Made by a program: the position numbers and the translations under genes. The notes beneath the pieces were generated by a model. That model was not told the origin of the DNA. It saw nothing but the letters and a program-made list of their open reading frames with translations, and did not search any database. This document shows, one piece after another, positions 11,149 through 21,179 of a stretch of 64,000 nucleotides of DNA. The DNA is taken from positions 8,950,150 through 9,014,149 of the forward strand of contig CAMGYJ010000004.1 in NCBI GenBank assembly GCA_946122785.1, read 5' to 3'. Each line of letters begins with the position of its first letter. Positions within the stretch are counted from its first letter, which is position 1. The stretch comes from Linum tenue (Eukaryota; Streptophyta; Magnoliopsida; Malpighiales; Linaceae).

Positions 11149-12727
11149 AATAAAATAATAAAGAAAAACGAATATAGGCTGACATGTACACATATTTGCC
11201 ACGCAGAGTCAACTAACAGTTGACCGGATGGAAAGTTAACGGTTTGACTATTATTATTTTTTTTTGAAAAAGTTTGACTATTATTTTATTTAAAATGAAA
11301 GGGTTGACTATTAAATTGTATTTACCCTAAAATTATACTAGGGAGGAGGGTATAATTGGTACAAGCGCAGTGGTCCAGTGCTTGTGCCTAGGAATGTTAA
11401 CAAAACTCGAACACACGGGTACCCTACCAGATCCAACCCGGTCAACGTGGATAAAACCCGTGAGGACGGGTTTCAGGCCGGGTTCGGGTTTAAACCCGTT
11501 ACACTTTCACCGAGTTGGGTTGGGTTTGGGTTTAGGATACCAGACGGTGGTTTCCCGCCCACACTTATTTCATCGCCTACTCTCTCCAAACTCTACCCTA
11601 ATTCTAATTTCCACCCATCTAATTTACAATTTGTATGGATAATTTGTGGTTTGAATTTTCTGGACTCGTGTTTTATGTATGAATAATTTGTATGAAGAAA
11701 TTGATGTTTGGCTTTTATTTTGATAGGAACTTGTCGGCTAAATTACACGTTTGGTCACTCACATTACATAAATTTTCACATTTGCCACCCGAATTACTTT
11801 TCTTTCTTATTCGCCACTAACTTTACGAATCATTTCACCGTTAGTCACCGACCTTTACTCTTCGTTAGTCCGTTAACTCCGTCAGTTTTTTGATGATGCG
11901 GCAAACGGTGTAGCTGCAACCTTCTCAAATTGAAAACCTATTTGCGCTTCTATTGAGGTCCAATTCATGTTTATTAATGATATGCAACCCAGAAACTGTT
12001 GAATCCATTGGATTATTCTGATAAAAGAATTCACAGAGACCAGATAGTAGGGTTATATAAGGCTAAACATTGTAAAGAATGCCTGAAGTGTGGAGGCAAA
12101 GATACAGTGCTCCATGCTTGAATGCAATGTTGCTACTAATGATTTGGGCTATAGATTTTCATCATCGTGTCAATGGCTGCAGACAGTGGGTGTTCAAGGC
12201 GAACCTTCATAATTTGTTTCTCAAACCTTGCAATAAACTTGCTTATTTACATTATTTGGCTTCATTGTCGTTAAATGAATTTTTGTTGTGCTTTTTGGGT
12301 TTTCAGATGCCACATATCACAATCTTCCAATTCTTCTTTCTGGTATGTTCCAATTAGTGATAGTGGCATAAAGGTTGTATGGTTTTTGCTTTACTCATTA
12401 TTACTTTATTTGATCACTGCACGCAAAGATTTAGTTGTTGCAACTATTACATATTAATTCAAGCTACTCATATGTTATCTTTGGGATTTTAGCTGCAATA
12501 TTTGTCCTCCTACAATCTATATCAGAGTTGCCTACCAACATATTCTAATGGGATTTAGTTGAAGCGCTGGGACAATTAAATTAGAATCATTTCCCCTTAT
12601 TTAACTATGTTACTATCCTTTATCTACTAAGCTTAATTGCTTATCCGCAAAGCCAAGAACGCTTTGTCGTCCGTGTTGGTATATTGACAGCTTTTCTTCT
12701 GAAAGTAATTTATGCTTGGACATTATA

Positions 12728-12744
<17 letters not shown>
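11149..12744. other. Intergenic with repeat relics
   Basis: No gene is supportable. 11385-11560 is rich in GGGTTT/AACCCG words and looks like a decayed hAT-like end. 11735-11900 ('ctaaattacacgtttggtcac' onwards) resembles a MULE-type terminal repeat, but no inverted partner was found. 12060-12360 has short open frames with a Cys pattern on the plus strand, but no family could be named. A TA microsatellite lies at about 12724-12744. Confidence 0.5.
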
Positions 12745-12758
<14 letters not shown>

Positions 12759-13625
12759 GACAAAAGGCAGTGCTTTTCCATTACTTGTGGCTGAAGCCAG
12801 ATGATTACAGAAGGTGAGAAATAACATCAAGGGCCTGAACCCATTGACTGGGCAGTACATTTTTTGCTCGTGATCTTGCCACCCAATTTGCTTTCGCGTT
12901 GTCCGCCCTTTTGATGTGGGAGATGTTGATCCATGGTGATCATCGAGCGTCTTTTTGATGCTTCCAATCCACGTTGTTGCACGCCATGGCCACTGACTCT
13001 GGTTCCCTTGCACTGCCTTAATTAGGGTGAGACAGTCCGATCGGACCAGGCAAGGGTCGTGAAGGCTGGCGGCCACGAGCGTTCCTTCCAACAATGCTTT
13101 TGCTTCCGCTTCAATAGGTGAAAAACAATGCAGGGGTTCAGCTACCCCGTCACATACTTGTCCATGGTCATTCGTGACAACGACGCCATATGCCGCCTCC
13201 TGAGATGCTTCAAAGAAAGAACCATCACATTGTATTTCAAACTCATGAATACTTGGCGGTGGAGTAGGATGATCCGGGGATGGGGCTAACTGAATGGGAG
13301 GGGAAGAAGATGGTGTTCTGGCAGGGCACGCGTCCCATTGATGTGCCTCAAGCATAGCCCTAGAACTGGTGGAGGGTGGCCAAGGGATTTTACCCCTGAA
13401 GATGAACTCGTTCCTCGTCTTCCACGTCTGCCACAACAGGAAGATAACCTTATGGATGAGGGTAATAGAATACCTGGTCTGAAGAAAGAAGAGCCAATCC
13501 AGGATAGGGGTGGATAAGGGGGGTACGACCAGCGAAGGCCAATAAGAGAATGGAGCACCGGTAAAGTCAACCAAGGGGAAGAAATGTAACATGTTCATGG
13601 ATAACTTGGCGGAGTTCTCCTATTT
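12745..13625 (-). pseudogene. 5'-truncated LINE with RNase H domain
   Basis: The minus strand encodes the C-terminal part of a plant LINE polyprotein. It has a 'LLWQTWKTRNEFIF' stretch typical of the region after reverse transcriptase, then an RNase H-like domain with 'EIQCDGSFF', 'EAEAKALLEG' and 'VRSDCLTLIKAVQG'. A frameshift after 'DDHHG' moves the last block out of frame; the true continuation reads 'ISHIKRADNAKANWVARS'. A poly-A tail follows (seen as T-run 12745-12758 on the plus strand) next to a TA microsatellite. Only about 0.9 kb of an expected 5-6 kb remains, as is usual for 5'-truncated LINE insertions. No clear target duplication was found. Confidence 0.85.
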
Positions 13626-14313
13626 GGATTAAAAGTCTCTGCATATTCGTAGAGTACTATGAAGGCAATTGGCAAATGTTTATGTTTTTTATTCGATTTG
13701 ATAATGGTGATACAACCTTATTAATTTTAAACAGAAGTTACAAAAGGAAAACAAGTCTACAATTTCGGCATAGGTTTGTTGGTTAAAGTGTGTACTATGA
13801 TCAACAGGTGACTCAGTAAACTGAACAAAATCGAGTAGGTTTTTCCAACTATATATGCTATTTTCTATTAAGAGCTTCAACTGTCGCATGTATGTGCGTC
13901 GGAAGAAAAAAAAAATTCCAAAATTAATAAAAAAGAAGGCACTTTAGATGTTGTTGTTTGCAGAGAAGAGTTTCAGGTTTGATAATTTATGGTTTATGCT
14001 TGCGTTAACTATGCCAAGAACTAACATGTGCAAAATCAACTTTTTTTTTTACCGCCAATGACATATATATGTATATGGATCGAGTGATATCAAATATGTC
14101 GCTAACCAGTGATTACCCCGCTATGAAACTAAGAACAAACAGACGCTCTAGGTTAAGAATGCTCAATTTTATATACTTTAATCTATTCTCAAATGCAAGA
14201 CAAGAAGACAATAAACACTGCAATTTTTATGGACTATAGCATACCACCTAGTAACTTGAAGTTCAATAAACAACACACCACCCTAAAATTAACATGCCCA
14301 CTTTCCGCCAAAA
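13626..14313. other. Intergenic, nothing recognised
   Basis: About 690 AT-rich bases with no convincing gene or repeat. Confidence 0.5.
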
Positions 14314-15418
14314 AAAAATTTAGGACTTTGCTACGGTGACATGCATGTCACGGTGACATGCACTTTTCGGTCGACCTCATATAGGATCCGGTCGACCTAA
14401 TCAGTTGTTTCAGTGTAAAAACAGTTTCATGGTGCCTACTTTGGAGATTCATATCTTACAATTGGCTAGATGGAAATTGGAGATTAAAGGCTTGTTTTGA
14501 AGATGAAGTGTCCCTCTACACATTAAAGTACTTGGGAGCTCAATAGAAAGTCCAGAACACCATTTTTGAACCTGACCAAAAGGCTATGCCAAAACTGGGA
14601 AACTGCCTGAAAATGGCTAAGTCTGGCAACGTGTTTGTCAAGCCTACTTTGGAGCTCAATTTGAGAAGCATGGATGCGAGTCAAGTCAAGGGGCCTCTAC
14701 CACGTTAAATTACGTAATTTTTTATACAAAGGCAAGGCATTGAATGAAAGATTGAATATCTTTAAGGCTCCAAACAAAAGGCTCGAAGTTGCTACGAAGG
14801 CTGTTTTTCTGGCAGCTTGCTTGTGCTCGAAGTCTGCCAGAAAAACAGCCTTCGTAGCAACTTCGGCCCTTTTGTTTGAAGTCTTAAAGATAGCCAATCT
14901 TTCATCCAATTCCTTGAATTTGTATAAAAACATACCTAATTTAACGTGGTAGAGGCTCCTGGACTCGACTCGCATTCATGCTTCTCGAATTGAGCTCAAA
15001 AATAGGCTTCACAAACACATTTCCAGACTTAGCCATTTCTAGGCAGTTTCCCAGTTTTGGCATAGCCTTTTGATGAGGTTCAAAAATGGTCTTCTGAACT
15101 TCCTATCGAGCTCTCAATCACTTCAATATGTAGAGGGACACTCCAGCTTCAAAACAAGTCATTAGTCTTTAATTTCCATCTAGCCAATTGTATGATATGA
15201 ATATCCAAAGTAGGCACCATGAACTGTTTTTACACTGAAACAACATATTAGGTCGACCGGATCCTATATAAGGTCGACCGAATCCTAAATGAGGTCGACC
15301 GGATCCTATATGAGGTCGACCGAATTCTAACTGAGGTCGACCTAATTCTAACTGAGGTCGACCGGAAAGTGCAAGTCACCGTGACATGCATGTCACCGTA
15401 GGCACACCCAAAAATTTA
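14314..15418. mobile_element. Foldback MULE (about 1.09 kb palindrome)
   Basis: The element is 14323-15409. Nearly its whole length is an imperfect inverted repeat centred near 14838, so both arms are about 500 bp. The outer ends both carry the 'gtgacatgcatgtcac' motif. The flanks 'aaaaattta' (14314-14322 and 15410-15418) form an exact 9-bp target duplication, pointing to the Mutator superfamily. Because the arms are mirror copies, both strands show a nearly identical 92-codon frame (14674-14952 plus, 14697-14975 minus). These are a consequence of the palindrome and have no recognised domain. Confidence 0.85.
15250..15368 (+). repeat. GGTCGACC tandem repeat in the right arm
   Basis: Six units spaced about 22 bp apart, each containing 'ggtcgacc' followed by variants of 'ggatcctatatga'. 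The left arm has only two such boxes (14370-14400), so the array expanded on one side after the palindrome formed. Confidence 0.8.
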
Positions 15419-16391
15419 ACATACTCGCCGCAAAGCTCGAACCATTTAACTAGTACTTCTTTAATTGTACCTTTGCCCATCATATAATTCTGCCCTTCAT
15501 TGTTTTGTTAGAGAAGCTTCAATTGAGGCCATTGGACTTAGCTTTGCTGCCTTTTCTGGCCGAGGATGCCACTCGGCTTCAACGGAGATACATAATCCAA
15601 TTGTGAATCAGTGAAACCCACTCAGGAGAAAATATGTATGTTTAGGTTAACAGTGGTAGAAAGTTGTACCAAACAAGTCAACAGTAGGATATTTTATGTT
15701 GAAAATGTGGTTTAATCATTTCATATCGCTAATATCTTCTATCAATTTCGCTTCCAGTATGAGATTTTTCTGATCGAACCACCAGTACGTTATGGTTTTT
15801 CACTCCTTAATACAATAATTAAGTGACGGTGACATTTTTCACCTAAACTTCATCAATATTGATCAATATTTCTACCATCAAACAATAATTATATCATGAA
15901 TTTAGCTATCATCATTATATATAATACATTTTAGTTTCTACATAAATAATATTAGCACAAAATATAACTTCATCCTCCAAGCTTCAAATCCTTAATTTAT
16001 CCATTATCTATCGCCAAAGCCTCCTTTTGTTGAAACTCACTAGATCCTTTTTATCCTAATAATGAATTCAATATATCAGGTTTTAGACTCGAACTAAGGC
16101 TACACTCCAAGTGTTGAAAGAAAATTTTCAATGAGCCACGTGGATATAAAAGAAATTTTGGACCCACCTTATATAAAATCGTCGCTACGCCACTGAGTGA
16201 ACCAATGGAATTTGACCTTTTCCTCCCTCTACCAATCTCGAGCTACGGTGGCTGAGTGCATTTGCATAACTCGCATCTAGCCTCCTTATCACCAGGTCAA
16301 CAGAGGATGAGTAGGTGGAGTTTTGATCAGAAAGCAACTGCTGTGCAGATAGTTGAAAGGTTCAAGTCCATTCACCATATTTGTTTTGCTC
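15419..16391. other. Intergenic, nothing recognised
   Basis: About 970 AT-rich bases. No coding or mobile feature could be supported. Confidence 0.5.
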
Positions 16392-16396
16392 ATTTC

Positions 16397-16772
16397 TGAA
16401 AGAACCCTCTTGTTAAGGATTCTCGATATTGATCTTCGGCACTCGTGAGATTGGAATTTAGGGTTGAGATTAGGGATTTAGATAGGAGAATTGAGGATTA
16501 GGGATTTGAAGAACAGAATTGGGGTTGGGATAAAAGAATGGCCGGCGGCCTTTAGGGAAGAGAGGGACGAGATTTAAGAGGGATTAGAGGCTAGGGTTTG
16601 AGAGATACTTTCTGTAATATTATTCTTGACTGCCTATGACGTAAACCCAAAGTACATATTTATAGGAAATAAACCCAAAACCCTAATGAACTAATCCTAA
16701 CCTAATCGGCCTAGGTTAGCCGCCAAATCCTAACATTATTAATTATTATTATTCTAATATATCTCTCTAACA
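16397..16772 (-). repeat. 3' LTR of the non-autonomous element
   Basis: 376 bp, 'tgaaagaacc' to 'tctctaaca' on the plus strand. No difference from 18861-19236 was found by eye. It contains 'aaccctaat'-type words and a TATTTATAGG box that may serve as a promoter TATA. Confidence 0.95.
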
Positions 16773-17604
16773 TTCCACCCTCCTTGAAAGCGACCTTGTC
16801 CTCAAGGTTGCAGTCAACTTCCGTCTTCTTGCTCTTCCGCTTTCTTCGCTTCCAATTGCGCTCAATTCCATAAAATAATCTTTCTCCAGCAACTTCCACT
16901 TTCCACGACTCTTCTCCCTTTACGTGGAACCTACGTCCCAGCCTATCGCCGAACAATTCTTCTTCCTCTCTTTCGAAATCCACGAAATAAGAGTGAAAGA
17001 ACTCTTCTCTAGGGAAGCTTGGGCTAGGCTCATTTGAAAGCCCACCATCAAAGTCCATCTTCTTAAGAACACAACCCATATTGGCCTCACTCTTTTCCTG
17101 CAAAACAGATCCAATAAAAGAGTAAATTCGTGGCCCAACTCCCTCTTGACTCGGCCTGCTTTCTTCTAACTCAACTAGGCCAATGACCCAAGTGATCCGG
17201 CCCAAAATTTCTTGAAAGAAAGAGCATGGGCCCAAATCATTGTCAAGTCCCTTTGTGTGGTCATTGTTGATTTCGTTTGGGCTCCAATTCCTTATAAGCC
17301 CATCTGCCAACATAAGAAACTCATCCCTCTTCTTTAAAAGACAACAAATGGGCGGCCCAACTTCTCCTGGAGCCCAGCAGATCTCTTTCTTCTTTACCAG
17401 CCCATAAGCAAAAGCTTTTTCCACCTTTCCCATCACACAACTTTCTCCTCCTAGCCCAGAAACACAAAAGAACCAAACAGCCTGACCCAACTCCAAAGCT
17501 TCTTCCAGATATTCTCGGCCCACACATTGCGGCCCAAACGTCCCAGAGACCAGATCAACAATGCGGTCCAACTCACTTCTTTTTTCATGTTGTGCGTGGC
17601 CCAA
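16711..17604 (-). CDS. Hypothetical protein of the non-autonomous LTR element (ORF2)
   Basis: A 297-codon open frame just after ORF1 in a different frame, with its stop inside the 3' LTR. No catalytic motif is visible. The C-terminus reads 'NLEDKVAFKEGGM' and overlaps the purine-rich tract next to the LTR. I have seen similar 'LEDKV...GG' tails at the end of plant gypsy polyproteins, so ORF2 may keep the tail of a lost pol gene; this is inference. The middle is rich in acidic and aromatic residues ('DFEREEEELFGDR'). It may be produced by re-initiation or from a spliced RNA, or it may not be translated. Confidence 0.45.
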   Translation of the reverse strand: MGHAQHEKRSELDRIVDLVSGTFGPQCVGREYLEEALELGQAVWFFCVSGLGGESCVMGKVEKAFAYGLVKKKEICWAPGEVGPPICCLLKKRDEFLMLADGLIRNWSPNEINNDHTKGLDNDLGPCSFFQEILGRITWVIGLVELEESRPSQEGVGPRIYSFIGSVLQEKSEANMGCVLKKMDFDGGLSNEPSPSFPREEFFHSYFVDFEREEEELFGDRLGRRFHVKGEESWKVEVAGERLFYGIERNWKRRKRKSKKTEVDCNLEDKVAFKEGGMLERYIRIIIINNVRIWRLT

Positions 17605-17614
17605 GGAAGCGGAC

Positions 17615-18820
17615 CTAGGGTTTTCGAGGGAAGCGACGCGACCACCGCCCTCCTTCCTCCTTCCTCCTCGCTTCCCTTACCGGCGACAACCAGCCCAACC
17701 GTATGCACGGCGGCCAGCCCGTAGCCGCCGCCGCCGTCTTCTGCTCCCTCTCTTCGCTCGTCATCGACTCCGTCTTCTTCTTCTCGTTCCCCGGCGACGA
17801 GCCACCCCACTCCTTCTTCTCCGACGTCTCAGTCATCCGGCGGCATGGACGACAACCCGCACCCGGCCCCGTATTCGAGATCGCCTCCTTGCCGATCGAC
17901 GACGCCACAGAAGCCGCCATCAGTCGCGCGCTCGGAGCTGCCCCGCGGATCGCCGATCGCCGAGCCTCCCACGTGATCTGCGCCTTCGGTGGAGATTCCC
18001 AGCGTCCCTGCTCCTTCGTTGCTTCGCGTTGGCGGTCGCTGCCAACTTCGCGCTCCTTCTTCCTCTCCGTCTCCGCCCACGTCGACTCCTCTCCTCCGCG
18101 TCGGCTGCCGCTGTTCGCGGTCGCCATCTCCAGGTCTGTAGCGGCCGATTTGATCGGCGAAGGCATGGGTGAGGCCGGGGAGACGCTTGACGCGGCAGCC
18201 GCCACCTTTCGTTCGTCAATTCTTTGCTTTTTCTTGAACTTCCACCCATCAATTGGCAGGATCTTCGCTCTTCCTTGTGCTGCGCTAGATGACTGCACCA
18301 CTAGGATCAATGCTTGATCGACCTGCTTTCCCGGGCTGCTGGCGGTGGTTGCGGTTGGATGGGCCGAGTCGACAACAACGACATTGATCGGAGCAGCCGT
18401 CAATGATGATGGCCTCCAAACTGCGGCTGGGATATGAATTGACTCCCATGGAGCTATGGCGGTTACCATAACCTCATTAATCGAAGCTACAGTTGACGTC
18501 GTCATCGGCCGGCCAGCTTCTTTTGACTTCTTTGGCTTCGGCGCGGTAAGCAAGTCAACGGCGGTCGATGGTGGTGATGACGCTGTGAAGACGGCTACGG
18601 CTGTAGCTGCCTTCTCGGTCGCTGGTTCCTCCATCGAAGTGAGCTTCCCTTGCGATACTGGTGGGGATTGCAGCGGCTCTTTTGCTGCATCTTCCTTTCG
18701 TGGTGCTGCTCCAGTTCTGGCCGGAGGCTTGGCTGTGCTAGGCTCGGCTTTGTTGAGTTCGGCTAGTTTTTCTTTGAGCCGTCGTGTTATTTCTTCGATC
18801 GATAGTTCGAAGCTTGACAT
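17615..18820 (-). CDS. Hypothetical protein of the non-autonomous LTR element (ORF1)
   Basis: A 401-codon open frame starting 28 bases after the primer site, where gag would begin. The protein starts 'MSSFELSIEEITRRLKEKL', a predicted amphipathic helix. It then becomes Ala/Ser/Pro/Lys-rich and low in complexity, with stretches such as 'ATEKAATAVAVF' and a very basic C-terminal half. No capsid fold, zinc knuckle or DSG protease motif is visible. I do not recognise the family. A diverged or simplified gag-like RNA-binding protein is possible by position only. The GC-rich sequence also gives long open frames on the other strand, so part of the length may be compositional. The start codon follows the primer site, which supports this strand. 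Confidence 0.5.
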   Translation of the reverse strand: MSSFELSIEEITRRLKEKLAELNKAEPSTAKPPARTGAAPRKEDAAKEPLQSPPVSQGKLTSMEEPATEKAATAVAVFTASSPPSTAVDLLTAPKPKKSKEAGRPMTTSTVASINEVMVTAIAPWESIHIPAAVWRPSSLTAAPINVVVVDSAHPTATTASSPGKQVDQALILVVQSSSAAQGRAKILPIDGWKFKKKQRIDERKVAAAASSVSPASPMPSPIKSAATDLEMATANSGSRRGGEESTWAETERKKEREVGSDRQREATKEQGRWESPPKAQITWEARRSAIRGAAPSARLMAASVASSIGKEAISNTGPGAGCRPCRRMTETSEKKEWGGSSPGNEKKKTESMTSEEREQKTAAAATGWPPCIRLGWLSPVREARRKEEGGRWSRRFPRKP

Positions 18821-18847
18821 AGTTTCAGTACGAGTGTCTGCAACCGG

Positions 18848-18859
18848 GCTCTGATACCA
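18848..18859 (-). other. Primer binding site (initiator tRNA-Met)
   Basis: Minus strand 'tggtatcagagc', one base inside the 5' LTR. Confidence 0.9.
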
Positions 18860-18860
18860 C

Positions 18861-19236
18861 TGAAAGAACCCTCTTGTTAAGGATTCTCGATATTGATCTT
18901 CGGCACTCGTGAGATTGGAATTTAGGGTTGAGATTAGGGATTTAGATAGGAGAATTGAGGATTAGGGATTTGAAGAACAGAATTGGGGTTGGGATAAAAG
19001 AATGGCCGGCGGCCTTTAGGGAAGAGAGGGACGAGATTTAAGAGGGATTAGAGGCTAGGGTTTGAGAGATACTTTCTGTAATATTATTCTTGACTGCCTA
19101 TGACGTAAACCCAAAGTACATATTTATAGGAAATAAACCCAAAACCCTAATGAACTAATCCTAACCTAATCGGCCTAGGTTAGCCGCCAAATCCTAACAT
19201 TATTAATTATTATTATTCTAATATATCTCTCTAACA
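18861..19236 (-). repeat. 5' LTR of the non-autonomous element
   Basis: 376 bp, apparently identical to 16397-16772. On the minus strand it begins TGTTAGAGAG and ends CTTTCA. Confidence 0.95.
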
Positions 19237-19241
19237 ATTTC

Positions 19242-19768
19242 ATCCTGCGTAACAGTGCACTCATAATCTAATCACAGACCAAAATTGCATGCAGAATTGC
19301 ACATAGTTGAAAGAGCCAGTTTTGATTTGTCCTTTCAGATTAAAAGAATGTACACACAGTGTTGAGGTTGCCATGTAAATTTCGTCAACCCAATTGCTGT
19401 AAACTAGAAAACAGAGGAAGAGAGTCATCTATGGTGGCCAATGGCTAGTGGCCTGGTGGTAGTGGGTGGGCCTGTCCCTGTCTCCCAACCTTATGTGGCC
19501 ATCATCAACCTCTTTGTACAAACCCGACTCTGTAACACTTCTTTTGAATACTTAGAACAGGGGATCCAAAATCCACGTTTGGATAAAAGTTGTTAAATGG
19601 AGAACATTCGGATAACAGATTCAATGCACCAATTATGAATATCCTGTGTGATTCGAGTTGCCACTTGTGTTGTGTGTTTGTCCAATTTCTAGGTTTTAAA
19701 TAATTGTTTTCATTGAAAATAATACGAATTGAACTGCCATATTTTCACAATAAAAAAATAGCGGTTTG
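19242..19768. other. Intergenic, nothing recognised
   Basis: About 530 bases without a recognised feature between the LTR element and the duplicated WNK upstream block. Confidence 0.5.
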
Positions 19769-20172
19769 ATTGAAATGATTTACACTTGACAATTCTAATT
19801 GCTTCGGATCAATTCTCTCAACAATTTAGTTGTCGAAGTTGGAATCAGATAAAATGGTTCGTAGCATCGCATAACTCACGAGTCACGCGCTTCTTATAAG
19901 CTCAATTTGCTCCGAGCGAAGAACATTTGGGACGAACATATCATCCCCATCGTCAGAACTTCGTCTTATCCCATGTTAATGTCTTTCTCCTCCATTGTTT
20001 CATCATGATAGTTGACTTCAAGTTGCTTAGTTTATAATTGTTCTAACGCCATATATCTAAAAACTACTGCTTGTCTGTGTCAACCGCTATTAGTATTAGT
20101 ATCCAATTGGTATCGTAGTTGTCTTCCTCCCTCAGATTATCCAAAACCAATATAAAAACAAAAACAAACTGG
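19769..20172. repeat. WNK upstream block duplicated at 1-315 (copy 2)
   Basis: Direct-orientation partner of 1-315. Similarity stops at 'aaaaacaaactgg'. This copy keeps an extra segment around 19850-20000 that is largely absent from copy 1. As it lies about 1 kb upstream of the WNK start, it is probably the original and copy 1 the derived one. Confidence 0.75.
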
Positions 20173-21179
20173 CTGTGGTTGGCCGTAAAAGTATGGGAAT
20201 CCGGGAGCTTGAAATTCGTTGATACTTGAATGTCACCTGCCTAGTTTTGGCATTATTGAGGAGGCAGAGTAAGCTGCTTGCTGTTGCATTACTGCCGTTG
20301 CAGCCATCACCAGTAGTCCACTGCCTACCCTGTTTCCCCATTTTTCTTATATATCTCTCTGTATTCCCAAATCCCATATTCCCAAAGAACCCTTTCCTTC
20401 CTTGTTTTCCCCTCTCTTCTTGCCGTTGAAAATCTCCCCAATCTTCATCTTCTCCAGAATCATCGATTGTCTCCCTCTGATTTCCCCTCTCTTTCCCCAG
20501 TCCATACGCAAATGCATCCAGCAAAGCGCAGCCACAGGTTCTTCAAGTTCAGAATCCCACCTCCAGCTTCGTCTCTTTCCCTCTCCACCTAAAACAGAGC
20601 TGATTTTGTAGTTGTCTTCTCTTCCTTTCGATTCAAACCCCACCACCGAAAAAGACAGTGCCCAGATAACAATAGACCCACAGAAAAATTCCCTTCCTTT
20701 CTTTCACTTCCGTGTTGGAATTCTTGTCACTTCCCTCCCCGCTTACCCCACTCACCAGGGATTCAAACGGGAAAAAGTAAAACCCTATAGGAGAGGGGTG
20801 CGATTGTCAGTTTTAAAATTTATCAAGCGAGAGATACCCTATCTACTCTGTTTCTCTCTGGTCTCATCAAATGGTTGCCAAAACAGAGTATACCCACTTC
20901 TCACGTGCGGCGGAGGAGTTGGTGGCCGGCTCGGGTTGGATTCTGCTTCGGATTGATTACTCCCGCCTCTTCTGGCTCCTCTTTCGCCACTTCTCCTACG
21001 AAAACCACGAGGGGAAGCCGAGGATCGTTTGATTTTTTCAAACCCTCTACTCAAAACCCTCTTCTTCCCTAGCTCTCTGTTTGCTTTCTTCACTCTGTTT
21101 TCCTTCCTCGATTGTAAAGTTATTGCCTTTAGTTACAAAAGTTTGAGTCAGTTTTTCGAGTTGTTTGAAATTTTAAACC
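20173..21179 (+). promoter_or_regulatory. Putative WNK promoter and 5' UTR
   Basis: About 1 kb directly upstream of the WNK start codon. It is rich in C/T tracts ('cttcctttcgattc', 'ccctctctttcccc'), which are common in plant promoters and 5' leaders. No TATA box or transcription start could be fixed. Short open frames here on both strands lack domains and are probably not genes. Confidence 0.4.

Larger units (their letters stand above)
16392..19241 (-). mobile_element. Young non-autonomous LTR retrotransposon
   Basis: The element is 16397-19236 (2840 bp), with 376-bp LTRs at both ends and a 5-bp target duplication 'atttc' (16392-16396 and 19237-19241). By eye the two LTRs are identical, so insertion was very recent. 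It reads on the minus strand: LTR, one spacer base, Met primer site (18848-18859), two open frames, purine-rich tract, LTR. No protease, reverse transcriptase, RNase H, integrase or gag zinc knuckle was found, so its movement would depend on enzymes from a partner element. The inside is GC-rich compared with its surroundings. Confidence 0.92.

Noticed and set aside
12079..12457. Possible small gene with Cys pattern
   Set aside because: Short frames broken by stops, no family match; not enough to call.
17561..18854. Plus-strand frames of up to 204 codons
   Set aside because: Shadows of the minus-strand frames in the GC-rich LTR element; primer site and tract fix the minus orientation.
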